Origin: Macropodus opercularis
Taxonomy: Eukaryota; Chordata; Actinopteri; Anabantiformes; Osphronemidae
NCBI GenBank assembly: GCA_030770545.1
Contig: CM061107.1
Coordinates: 1,948,001-2,012,000 of the forward strand
Direction: 5' to 3'
DNA length: 64,000 nucleotides
The notes under the pieces are model-generated. The model made no database searches, was not told the origin of the DNA, and saw nothing but the letters and a program-made list of their open reading frames with translations. This document shows, in pieces, positions 48,704 to 61,351 of the stretch (position 1 is its first letter; each line of letters begins with the position of its first letter). A program made the translations under genes and the position numbers.

Positions 48704-48736
<33 letters not shown>

Positions 48737-48754
48737 GCGTGTGCGCGTGTGTGT
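48704..48754 (+). repeat. (TG)n tract with GC interruptions, alternating purine-pyrimidine
   Basis: About 51 nt of unbroken pyrimidine-purine alternation: (TG)n passing into GCGTGTGCGTGTGCGCGTGTG. Sequence of this kind can adopt Z-DNA. Confidence 0.9.
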
Positions 48755-50385
48755 TTTCTGGGTGCTAGAGTGAGATTGTGCATGTGAGCGTCGCTCTGTG
48801 TGAAACAGGGGAGGGGCTAGAAGGAGCGAGGTTAATATATGTGTGTATGTTTGTGAAAGCGCAGGCGATAGGCTGCCTTTCTTGCGTTGGTGTGCGTCTG
48901 TGCAGTGATGTCTTTGTGTGTGTGATGGAGCTTGAGTAAAGGCCTTCACCCTCCACTTTGGTTTATGTCCGTATCCTTTTGGGGACCCCTGCCACAAGGA
49001 AGAGGCTTCCTTTCACTCGCTCTATGCATTCCAACGCATTCCTATACAATCTGCAAGACCCTGTTAAATGTGGAGAAAAAAGGCCGAGCGCTGCGGCAGA
49101 CGTCCCTGCTCCCCTGGGTTCGTCTTCCTGAGCTTAGGCTTTCATTTACTGCGTCGTGGAGAAATCACTGGCTAGATGTGATGGTTAAGGAACGTGGCAA
49201 ACGAACCTGACCCCAGATGCAGATCTCACAGAGCCGTAAAAACCAGCTGCAATCCAAGAAGCTAAGACAACAAGCTCAGACTATTCCACTTGTCCAACCC
49301 AACAAAACAAAAAAAATCATGGAGGAACTTTTTAAACTTTAACCCAAGCTCAACGACATTAAGCCCAAGAGGTCACTGTGATGTATCTGGACGCTTTGAG
49401 GTTAGCCATTATAACAAACAGAGCCAAAGCTCCGTCTACACAGTCAAAGGCCATATCAGGGTTCAGGTCGGCAGTGACTGACCCAGCAGTGTCCGTTTAC
49501 ACCGCTCATATGCAAAGCTATCCATCTGGGTGTGTGTGTGAGAAGTGCCCTGGGCTGACTGGGAGATAATGGGTACACAAGGGTCAAGTATGTCTGGAGC
49601 GCAAAACATGTGCAGCAGGTTGTTGCGTCAGGTTTCGACGTGGTGGGACCGAAGGCAGGTGGAGGAGCGGAGGGTTAAACCAGGCGCAGGTTGGCTGGAG
49701 CGTGCGTGCTCCAACTGAGCATGTGTGGCGGCGCATTGCTGCACGGCCCAAGGTCAGGGTTAAAAAGACACACGCATTAACCTGGGGAAATTAAACATTT
49801 GGCCTAAAGGTCAGGTCCAGGTTTCCCAAAAACGCAAGCATGTGTCACACAGCGTGAACCTGATGCCTTCATTTGTGTCTGACAGGAAAAGGCAATAGTT
49901 CAGCAAAGGTGACTCAGAAACCAGAGCTTCGATGCAGCGGCCTGACACCGCGACCCCAGCAGCAGCACATACATCACCAGTGGTGGAGCCAGACGCCCCA
50001 ACTCCGTTTACCTTTGGTGCCATCGACAACTCGCACGAACCGGGAGAAAAGGCATCGGGCTGAAATTAGTCCTGAGCCACTGGGTTTATCGGCAGAACTG
50101 GACTGTTTAGACGCGACTCAGCATCTCAGCAGAACTATGTCGAGGGTGTTGGTTTCAGTGCCCGAGTATAAATATTAGCCAAATCAATCTGCCTTGGAGG
50201 AAACAAATGTGCAAACGTTGCAAAGTATGAGAATTTTAGCGAAGAGAGAAAGTCTGCGTCTCTCCCCGTCACCCAGGGGGAGATGGCAGCGTAGGTGAGG
50301 GAGGGTGGGAGTCGTCTCTCCTCCCCTCGTAAAATCACATTTTCCCCTCCTACTTGAAAGGATTTCTCAGATTTCTGGAAGCAAT

Positions 50386-50420
50386 GCACACACACTCACA
50401 CACTCACTCACACACACACC
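50386..50420 (+). repeat. CA/CTCA low-complexity tract
   Basis: Imperfect CACACA and CTCA units over about 35 nt. Confidence 0.8.
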
Positions 50421-53334
50421 ATGAAGGTTAGACGCTTTTTTTAGGCATCCTAATAACAGACTAACACTCCACACTCTGATCTTCAAAGCAGCTAAAGAGC
50501 AGTGGAGAAAGAGGTCATTGAGAGGAAGCTTTTGGCACATTTGAACCCACTTAGCCTGTGAAAAACACTTTAATATTTAGTCCAGCCGGCTTACTTCGCA
50601 AACATAAAGTCTGAGTGATGGAGGCTAATTTACAGGCGTAGAAGGCATAAAAACAGCTTTTACTGTCACTTTAGAGGTTCGTAAAAACTCAAGGTTTCAT
50701 TTCCTAATCTAAGTGTGAACTTAACAGAATTATAAACTTTTAAACTGTATTGAGGGTTTATTGCTTTATCTTAAAGTGGTGTGAAGACTGACTTTCGACT
50801 ACATTTTGCAGCAGCAACGCTAATTATTTTGTTGCAGTAAACTGAAAGCAGAAAATATAAATATAAAAGTCATTTATAACATTCGCTCGTGATACGGTCC
50901 TCACCGACACCAACGATCTTTAAACGAGGATATAGATTTGATCATCCTTTCCAAAACCTTTAACCCCATTTTAAATGAGCATCAGACACTTAACATGACT
51001 GTAGTCAGAGTCGAAGCCTAGAAACTCCTGGATGGACACGTAGAAGCCCACCAGATGCGACACCGGCCTTAAAAGCATTCGTGCTTTTAGTTATTCTTGG
51101 CTGAGGCTGTTTTACAGGCCGTGTGTGTTATTTGTTTGACTATAAATGATTCCATGCTCAAACTGCACATTAATGCTGTTTATGTGGACAAACAGTCTAT
51201 GAAACTGCACCGAATCTTCCATCTCGTCTGTTACGAGATGCCAAGAGCCAAAACAATAAAAAATTACAGTCGTATCCTCTTTGTCGGAGGCAAAACAACC
51301 CATGCGTTAACCACAGCTCCACTTCCCCTGCCACACTCAGTGAGCAAACAAAGGGCTTTAATGGAGATCTAGTCTGCTGATTACAGATCAGTGTGGTGAA
51401 CAACATCCCTCGCCACCAAAGGAAACCGTGCTGCAAGGCACGAAAGGTGATAAAAGACAGACAATAACAACCGGTGCCCGAAAACACAAACCAAACAAGG
51501 GAAGCTGGTCGGAGGCGGCGGCGCGTTGGGGTTGCAGCCGTTCGAGGCGGCCTTCCCAACCTCCTGATAGATGCTGCCGTCGATAACGATGTTCAACTCA
51601 GATCAAGCGGTAACTGTTGAACTACAGACGAGGAGCGTGAAGCTGCAGCTGCTCGTCCGGAGGAGAGCAGCAAACCACAGGCCCAGTCTGAAGAGGGCTA
51701 CAAAGGTACCAGCATCGATTGCTGCCATTACTGCGCATTAGCCAGGCTCATTCCTTCCTGTGTGCACCCCAGGCTGCCCAAGGGAGAGCGTGTGCGCGCA
51801 AAACGTGTGAGGAGACGACGAGTGTGTGCAAACCTGCTGCATACACGCTGGGTAATATATCATCTCAGCTTGAGCAGACCCCCAAGCCAGAAGTTAATGA
51901 AGTGAAATGAGACTTATTAGCCGAAAAGCTTTAAAGTCACTGACAGGCAAATGTGGGGGGAAGCAGAGACAACTTCAAATTATTCATGACAACAGAGACT
52001 CGAGTGAGCACAGACGCACTGAAACCTGCGTCCTTTGACAAAGACGCATCGTCATCGCGTGTTTGTGGAGCAGGGATTTAGGATTATCCCACAGATCACA
52101 GGGACGGTTCGGCCTGACTGGACAGGGCCCGGTCATCAGGCCGATTACTGCCGCTCCTCATGGCGTCGCGTGTCTGACGGGGAGCCGCCGCAGGGCCCGC
52201 TGGCTGGTGCTGTTGTGGGTCAGCCAGCGAGCGGCGACACATTTCTCACCACCGTCAGCATCTGGAGGAGGCTTCACATTTAGGGTGTGTGGACCTGATG
52301 TCCAGCGACCTGACGATCAGTGAGAGAGACGGCGCAGGTTGATCAGTAACGTCGCTTTACATAGAAAAGGTTCCAGGAAGAAGATATAGTAAAAGATCAG
52401 GTTTCACCCCCCCTGCAGCTCAGACCCCGGGGTTGACCCCTGATGCTTTGAAGTCTGATGCGTGTGTTTGCCTTTGACAGGGTTCCCAGACAGGCAGAGG
52501 TGTTCGTGCCAGGCCGGGCTTTTGTTTAAGAGCTCAGCAATACTGAGGCACTTGTTTCGCCTGAGGCCAGAGCCCTGAATGCCAAGGGGTCCTAAGGTCT
52601 GGTCAGAGTCGGCTGACCCTTGTCAACGGCCCTGCTTTGGATCATGAAGCCAGGTTTTGCTTAGTGGGGAATTCAGCTCGACAGATCCTCCCAGGATCGA
52701 GCTCCCTAACCCTTAAAGCAGCCACGGCTGCCCTGAAGCCACCTCATCACATCTGCAGTAACCACCCTCCCGTTATAATAAATGATTCAGCTGCACTTGC
52801 AAATAACTCACTTAGCAGCATAAATTGGGCTGAGAGCTGACCCAGATTTATTGCGGATTTTCTGTACCTGTTTTTTTTCCTTTTATTGCTACAGAAAGTG
52901 AAATAGAAGACGGACGCGCTGCAATGTGACGCTAGCACAGAACTGGGCTCGATATTATGTGGACAGGGCTGAAGGGGATCAATGGCCACACGCGTCCTCT
53001 ACCGGTCGCGCCTCCTAGACACGGCACAAACGAGCACAACCCGAAATCAAGCTGCTTCCGTCCACGTCGGCGGAAGGACACCAGAGGTGGTGTCTTCAGA
53101 TACAGGTCATATTCGCTGCTAAAACCGACAAAGCTATGGTGTTACTGCATGTGCTTGGATGTCAAATTGGGACTAGAGAACAGTGGCGATAGCCTGGGGG
53201 GGGTAGTGTCTGCAGACCTTAGGGACGGGGAGCCTGGAGATAAGGCATCATGAACACCGCTTCTGTTTCTGCCTGCTCATGTCAAACCACCCGGGTCCTA
53301 TGTACTGATAACCCCTACAGCCTTTTATGTGGAG

Positions 53335-53374
53335 CCATTGGCTTTGCCACACACAGATTCAGACTATATATAAG
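53335..53374 (+). promoter_or_regulatory. Promoter-like CCAAT and TATA arrangement in the desert
   Basis: An inverted CCAAT box (CCATTGG, 53335-53341) is followed 24 bp later by TATATATAAG (53365-53374), a usual promoter spacing. No coding exon is recognised downstream, so any transcript would probably be non-coding. Confidence 0.2.
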
Positions 53375-56300
53375 GAAGGTTACTTACATTACACCAGGAC
53401 AAACACAGAGGAGCAGTAGGCAGCGGCGAAGGGAAACCAGGTGTTTCTCTGAGGTCATTCACGTTTAAACCGAGGACAGAGACAGGGAGCGAGCGCGTCT
53501 GGCAGAATGAGAACGAACTGTGGAGCCACCGAAACAGCCCCCGGGTCTCTTTGATCCGTCAGTCCATCATTAGGCGCTTCCTGAAGTAAACACTGGCTAA
53601 TTGTCTGGATCGGCTGTGATGCTTATCTGTGCTCGCCTGTCTCCTCCCTCCACTGCTTCGATATGTTTCCTCCGCGACACAGAGGAGGCCCAGCTTGTCA
53701 GCAGCGATCGGACTCCTGGAGGAACCCGCCGTTTAACTGCGTCAGTCCACCACCCGGTGCATCCCTGCAAGTCCACGCCAGGTTTGACCCCCACACGTAT
53801 CTGCTGACCTTTTAATCCTGCAAGCGCCTCACAATTAATGCAAACCTGATAAAGGACAAGTCGCAGAGGCTTTTCAAACCCATTAGCTGTGCTGTAAACT
53901 TATCTTTTAATTGCCTGGTTACTGTGGAAGCCTCGTTGAAGTTTTGAAGTCGGTTTTTAATCTCGTTACCTCTATTTGTCAGTGGCGTTGCTTCCTAAAA
54001 CAGAGTTTACATCCATAAACAGGCCCTCTCTGAGATTTGAAGGGAAACGTTTGGAAGACGGGGACGACAATGAGCTTTTGAACTGCGGAGCATAAACACT
54101 GGCGCTGACCTCGTCATGGGGGTTTTCCACACTGTGCTTCCAGACCCTTCATGTGGATTCAGCTTCCCTTCCTCTGCACCACGAGCCCACAGAGCTGAGA
54201 CGCTGGGGGGGACCCCCCGGGACGGGGGGGGCAGCTCATCCAACGATGACGCTGCTCATCGGAAGCCTGATTGGGTTTAGTGAAGCCTTTGGGGCTAAGG
54301 CCAAGTAGAGATTCAATCCAGCGCAGCTCCTGGGGCTGCTAGGGACGAACGCTGATGGGAACAACATGCAGTTCATTCTGTTTCAAATGCAGCACAGCAG
54401 CTCTGACGGCAGGCCACCCAGTAACGCAATAAAAATCACAGCTGAAGGTGGGAGCTGTGTTGTGAGTATTTGTTGGATTTAGGGCAAGGTAGGTGCATCT
54501 GTTCCTCTGCTCATTTGTATGCAGGCGCGTGTTGTGCAGAGATACTGCGCCGGAGGCCGGTCCGCTATCTAACTGCATCCCGCCACCTCCGGCGCAGGGT
54601 GACACGCGGAGAGACAGCCTCCTGCCTGTGGCGTGCAGCGGGGTTCACCGCCCTGTCGCTGTCTGTCACTCTGCCTTTGTCCCGTCAGGCCGGCGGGAGA
54701 GGGGGTCCGTCGCGAACGGCGGCAGACTGACAGGTGACAGGTGACGCCAGCCAGACAGCGGCTGACACGACGCTGCAGGCTTCATACACATCGCAGCGTG
54801 GCTCAGCGTGAGTGTGTAGCAGTTCACAATGCACACAGCTGCTTTGTTAACACCAGCGGGATGGAATTACCAGGTCCAACGGGGCTCGACACCGCGTCGT
54901 GTCACTTTTTAAACGTGTTGGGGCAGCAGTGTAAAGGTCAGAAATAATAGCTCTGTGTCCAAACTGATCGTGGTGGTGTATACCAGTATAAAAAACAACA
55001 CACATCAAGAACAAAGATGTCAAGCCTTGATTAAACATGACTCACAAAACATATTCAAATATATGCGTGTTGGCTGACGCTGCCAGAAAAAGCCTCTGCA
55101 AACACTCCACAAGGATCAGCATCGCAAACAGCGTCGTTTGATCACACTCCACACTGCTCGGCTTGAAACGTGCTGTCAGATCTAAGAAGCACTGAAAGCG
55201 TCTGTGTACCTGAGGACGGAGTAAACTTATATTTACTGTATATTAGATGCTACACAAAAAGGTACAGCAGGAAATATTGGTGCTGTCATTTCAAAAGATA
55301 AACCTGGTGTCGCTTCTATTTCTCTCACAAGAGCTGATTTTCCGTAATTGTTAGAGAGACAGTGGGTTATTTATGTGCAACTGAATTACAGCTAACATAT
55401 GTCCACGGGTCAGTACAGGATTGGATTTACAGCCCTCTTTGTCGCTTGATGGACTTTTAATGGCCATTATTGTTGCCACTCGCCGTCCCAAATCGAGCGT
55501 TCACTCCTCACTGTGCCTCGAATCTAACCTTGTGCCGGAGGTTGCACCCAAATCTTCTCATCTGACCTGAGTCTGCTGTTCCATTACCCAGCATTCCCAG
55601 TGGGGACAGCAGCGGTCTCTCAGCACTTGAACTCTGACCTCAGCTCCATCGGGAGAGCAGCCAATAACGGCGGGAGAGGTTTTATAGGCACCAATGTTAT
55701 GTGAATGGTCTCCACAGTCATAATGACGCCCTGCGAGCTTTTGCTCTTCAATGTGATTTAGTTCCTATTACCTGCATTCGGGGCGGAAGGGTCGATGCAT
55801 CCAGGCTTCGCTGCGAATCCTCTCTGTCAAACACAAAAGAAGAAAAGGAAATGTGATAACCCATCACACATTTCTAACCTGATGCACTGTTATTCCTGCA
55901 GGGTTCAGAGCCAAAGAGTCAAAACAGTCAAGACTTCACAGAGGTTTTTAAATATTATGCTTCTGTCTTCTCCGTGTTGGAAGAAGGCAGTTGTTTGCTT
56001 CCACAGCGGGATCCTCTGACCTCCTGACCCCACATTAATATCTAGAAAGCAGAATCAGATTCCAAAGTATTCAAGAACGGAGGATGGGAAACTAAAACGG
56101 ACTGAAACGAGTGTGTTCAGATACACACAGCACAGGCAGAGGAGGGTAAAAGGCAAAACAAGCAGCGGGTGAAGTTAAAAAGGAGATGTGTGTTTTTGTG
56201 GGATGGGCAGAGGACGGCGGCGAAACGTGAAGCGCAGCGATTCAAGCGCTTCAGTTGAAAACGTTCTGAGCGAGTTACTCTCCCTTCCCGTCCTCTGAAG

Positions 56301-59300
56301 CTACAGATTTTTCCTTCTCCTCCCATCGCGTCAGGAGCTCTGACATGCATGACAGGTACAAGAGAGGAGAGAGGAAGAGGAAGAGAAAGGGGGAAAGGCT
56401 GGATTCACACAATATGAAAACCAAATATGATCTGAGGAACAGATTTAAAACAGGAACCATGTACGATGGGCCTTCACGCGTCTCCCTCGTCATAAGCTAA
56501 TGCAGCTTCTAGGGAGACGGAACAGTGTAAAAGACATTCAGCTGCAAACACAAACCCAAGTGTCTCACGTGGAGCTCGTGGTGAAGTAGAGGTAAAAAGA
56601 ATTCGCTTCCAGTGGAAGTAACTGGTTCTTTCATGTTTAAAGGTGTCCTCCTGTGAACCCATTCAGATTTATTGCCTCCTTTGAAAAGGGGTTTATCTCA
56701 AAAAGTGATGTAATATTTATCTCCACTAGCTCCGATCCCTGTATCAATGAAGTTCAGGTGTGTGGTGGAGAGGAGACACCGCTGAGTTATGGCTCCGGGT
56801 TTTTGAGGTGCATTGCGATGATTTGCTTGACAGGCCTGTAGCGGGCGGTGAGGTCACGGGCAGAGGTTTTACAGCAAGGCTGCTTATGGTTAAAGACAAT
56901 AAATATTCCTATGACAAGAAGAGAGTAGAAATGACAGATGGTGAGAGGGATTCTTTTCCGCGCTGAATGCCATGTGTGTCTCCTACAGGGGTGAGGTTCA
57001 GCTCAGAGAGGAGAACAAAAACACAGAAGAAGTTCGGCTCCTGCTCTCACAGGGCTCTTTCATAACCATTAACTGTGTGATGACACCAGCGGATATTCAG
57101 ATTGATTTACCATCGTCTGGGGATAAGTTGGCCTGTGCAGGCTTCCATACCAAACATTCATTTGTGTCCTGAATGAAAGTCTTCCTGCCTCAACATTTCC
57201 TCGAACCAACATCCACCTACTTTATATTTGGCTTTGATTGCTTTAATGGCCTTATTTATGAGGTCACTGCTGGAACTCCCATCTCACTGGTAGCTCTTTA
57301 GCTGTGGAACGAGCAGGGAATTAATCTAAAAATCTACAGATTCAAAACTCATTTTTCAGAAAATGGGGCAGTGCCCCCAAAAATCAATGAGGGAGTTAAA
57401 GCAATGCCAGACTGGGAGGAAAAGGACCATTTGTCTGGAAATCTTGGCAAAACCCAACTGTGATATAAGTCAAGAATGTTTAAGGCACCAAAGCACAAAG
57501 TGAAACTTCTAACTACAAAATACACGGCGCTGCACTGAAACAGGTCTTATATCCTCAGGACCCTGGACAACTACTGTCCCACAACACGATTACTGAGCGT
57601 AGAGCCACTAGTGAGGACGCATCAAAGTCAACAACAGGGACCCTGACCAGGCCTGGAGCAGACGCAGCATCAAAGACAGGATCAGCGGCTGGATAACATA
57701 TCGCAGGACGACGGGGCCTCTGCAATCAGTGTGCACATACTAGACCCTCCCCACACTCACAGAAGCGAGGCTTGTGTGTGGCAGTCCCACAAACAGCTCC
57801 TTTAGCTCTCCCTGTTAAATGGATGTAGACACAGTGTGACAGTGAAGCATGAGGTTATGGTTTCCAATCAAAGCTAAGGTGAAGCTGGGAGAGTGAAGGG
57901 CGGGGGTCTGTTTGCCAGGACGCTACCTTCAACCCTGTGGGCACAAGGACCTCTGTTCCCCACAGCGACCAATTTCCCCTTTCCCCCAAAGCACCTTCCA
58001 GTACCTGACAACCGAGTTCACCCATAATACCGGACAGTTGCTATGGAAACGGCTCTGGATTTAGATGGGATGGGGAGGCTGGTCTTGGACCAATGGACGG
58101 ACGGGGGGGAAGTCTGAGGATGCGCCATTAACCCTCAGGGCAAGAGCAGAAGGACGCCGACATTTAACGCGAGCCAATCAAGGAAATCGACGTCTATATG
58201 GATCAGAGGAGGCAGAAGAAAAGGCCAACAGGGACGGAGCTCAGGCTTCAAGTGCAACTACATGTGCGTGCACCGAGGCGTGATGAGGATCAGTCAGGGG
58301 GGTGAGGACCACATTAAGGCCGGACCGCTTGTCAGGGGTGCTCATCAATGATGATCATGAATGTGATTAAACCTGTTTCACTTCCACCTGCAGTCTCCCT
58401 GAAGGCTCGTCAATAAAAGGCCCCTCACTAAACGTTTGGAGCACAGACCTGAAGCGGTTCAGCCACAGGACTTGGACGCGACCCCACAAACCTACCAAAT
58501 GCCCAGTTTTTGTTTTCTCGAAAAAATGTAACATTTTTCAGTCATGAGCTGATGACGGTCCATTCTTCCTCAAAGCTCCTTAAAGGATTAGCCGCCCATT
58601 AATGGAGCTTCTATTTCAGCCGCAATTAGGGCCAGAGAATCCCAAGACCTTGGAGTGGGACTTGGGAAGGAATGGTTCAGCCTCCAGAGTTAGTGTCCAG
58701 AAATGGACAAATTAATCCCCTCGCCCTCGTTCTCGTCAGGCATTATCCTCCACTGTCATAAACCTGGCTGCTGCCTCGTGCTCTCTCTCCCGTGGCTTTC
58801 CTTCTTAATTGTCTGTGCAGCGAAGACTTTGACCATCACTCTGACATCGACAGAACAACTGCCAACTCGGGCTGACATTAACGCAAACGGAAAGAAAGCA
58901 GGGCTCCGCTCTCGATGGCAGATTTGCAGGAAAGCCGCAGTAATTAAACCACCTTCCGCTGAATAGAACAGGATTATGAAAACGTGCTCTTCAAATGACA
59001 CTGTGGTACAACGGAGGTTTCACCGGTTGCTGTTTTCTCCCATGACGAAAACCTTGTTGTGAATGTTACTCCAACACAGATCACATCTCCCAGAAGCCAA
59101 TTCAGTTAGCGGGAAGCAGCAGCGGATGTGAGCCGAGGTTATGAACCGGAGGACGTCGGCCTTTCTGATAGAGCTCACACACACAAGTCCAGCTGCACGA
59201 CACCAAGGCTGCAGCGCAGTGCAGCAAAGCAATCAAATAAAAAGCTTAGGATCCATTGTTCCCATGAAGACAGTTGCCTTTTGCAGAGTCATTAAGTAGA

Positions 59301-60294
59301 AACACTGCAGACACTGCCGTTGTTTTCTGGACTAGACTTGAGTTCCTCATTTTTATTGTGATTGAAATTATTGAAATTAAGTTTCAGCCTAGAAACATTA
59401 GAAGGTGGGCGACTGCTCAAAATGGACGATCCATGAGATGCTTCAGGAAGAGCTTCCAGGTCTGTTCCCTTGTTGGGTTATAGAAAGAACGTGTAGAGGA
59501 TTCCAGGAAAGGTTGGAAAGGTCCAAACAACATCTAATCACAGCAGCAGTTAATGAAGTCAGTGGAAACGATCCCCTAGTTAATGGAAAGACGAGGACAC
59601 GTCTGCGTTTCCACGTGCAGCATGTGATTTGTTTCATGAATTTGGCAGATACAAAACAGATCATATGAATAATAAGAGGTAATATTATTATATACTATCA
59701 GATTCTGTTGAAGAAGCAGCCTGACTATTCCACGAGCTCAGGTGTCGTAAGCTACAGGCATCTTTTTCACAATGAGGCAGCGCCGTGCTCTCGATCGCTG
59801 ATTTGATGCCGTTAAGTAATGTTTCCCAGCAGAGAAAAGCTTTTCCCTGAGGCACGGCGTTCTGCAGCAATTTGGCTGATTAGATGAACTCGGCTGGAAT
59901 TTATAGGGCGATTTTGTTTGATCTGTAGACATGAGGACGATGAGGGGGAGGCACTGGGTTGATGGAGGTACGGGGAAGCTCGTCTTCAAGAAAAATACAG
60001 GAAACGTAAAGCTTTTAGGAGGAGTGAGACAGATGAAAGTAGTAGATAAAAAGAAGCAGGGGAGACGGTGAGATAATGGAAAAGAAGCCAACAGTCAACC
60101 TGAGAAGGGAAGAAAGGGTGACAGGGCAGGAGCTCATTATAAGTCAGTCAGGCACAGGACAGCTGCGGCTCCTGTTGCTGCTCTAGCATGTGTCTGATTG
60201 CAGGCTGTTACAGAGACGCCACTCCCCCGTCATCATCATTCACCGAGCCTGTTGGCCTTTTACTGCTTTCCCAGCTTCCCCTGGTTGCATCGCC

Positions 60295-60321
60295 TTTCCT
60301 TCCTCCCTTCCTTCCTTCTCT
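60295..60321 (+). repeat. TTCC-rich imperfect microsatellite
   Basis: Imperfect TTCC and CCTTCC units, pyrimidine-only on the + strand. Confidence 0.75.
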
Positions 60322-61324
60322 CAACTCTGCGTCTCCAGTCCAGTTTCCTCTCCCTCTTCTAATTTATTGTAGTAGGACGGGCTCCAGGATATCACCATGA
60401 TGTTATGATTCATTACTCAGCTGACATCTTGGCTTTTTCCATCTCTGGCCGTGCTTTGGTACCTCCAGCTCATTCAGACCGCTACCTCCGGTGGTCCCGT
60501 CAGCGTGCGTCAGCCCTGCACGACCACCTCCCTGCTGCAGACAGCTCCAACGAAACCAGAGCGAAACAGCAACCTTTTTATCGCAGCCCTCCCGACGTTG
60601 TTTCCACCTTCACAGCAGCAACGTCTTTGCTTAAAGCAGCATGCCTTTAAAAAAAGTCTGACATTCTATAAGCAGCATGTTTCTACTACGCCCCCGGACA
60701 TTTATGAAGCACTAATAAGTTGCAAAACAGCATTAATTAGAGATGGGACCTTACAGCAGCAGCATATCTGCTGGTTCAGAGGCAGGGAGGCTGTTTAAAC
60801 AGTACCACCAGAAGAGACGACCCGAGACGCACAGGCAGCCCACACAGGCTGCAGGTTGCCTCGGTGTCTGCCCCAAGGACAGCGAAGCCCAACAAGCAGG
60901 AGTGTTTACACGCATTCCAGACGAGGATGCATTCATTTCACTGCTGGAGCAATTACAAAAGCCCAACAGCGCGAATAAATATGCGAGCAAGCAGGCTACA
61001 TTACTGCAAAGCCATGCCAAGCAAAATATACTGCAGGCTGGAATAATGGATGACCTCAAGCGTTCACTACAATAAGCCATTTACTAAGATTCAAGCTCTC
61101 TTTTCCACATGTAGCTCCTTCGTCCCTTCGTCCCCTCAGCCAACATCCCATGTCGTCGGTGACTTGAAGTTATTTATCAAGGAGCATCGAGCAAAGACGC
61201 CATTTCACAACGTCCACTACAACAAGCGAAGACACCGTAAACACAAGTTTTCCTGTAGGACACAAAACAAGACGTCTGTAACATCAAAGCACCAAAGCTT
61301 CATTTAATCTCTTGCACAGTGGGT

Positions 61325-61351
61325 CACACACACACACACACACACACACAC
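61325..61351 (+). repeat. (CA)n microsatellite
   Basis: About 13 uninterrupted CA units. Confidence 0.95.

Larger units (their letters stand above)
48755..61324. other. Gene desert, part 3
   Basis: No gene supported. Short items: a CA/CTCA-rich tract at 50386-50420, a promoter-like CCAAT/TATA arrangement at 53335-53374, G/C-run hairpins at 54204-54231, a weak X-box-like site at 58037-58050 and a TTCC-rich tract at 60295-60321. A region of overlapping frames open on both strands at 60743-61080 is not accepted as coding. Confidence 0.5.

Noticed and set aside
58037..58050. X-box-like GTTGCTATGGAAAC
   Set aside because: Two mismatches to the consensus and no nearby gene.
60743..61080. 110-codon frames open on both strands at once
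   Set aside because: The + strand frame looks mildly protein-like (Gln/Lys/Ala-rich), but there is no family match or splice context and the opposite strand is equally open.
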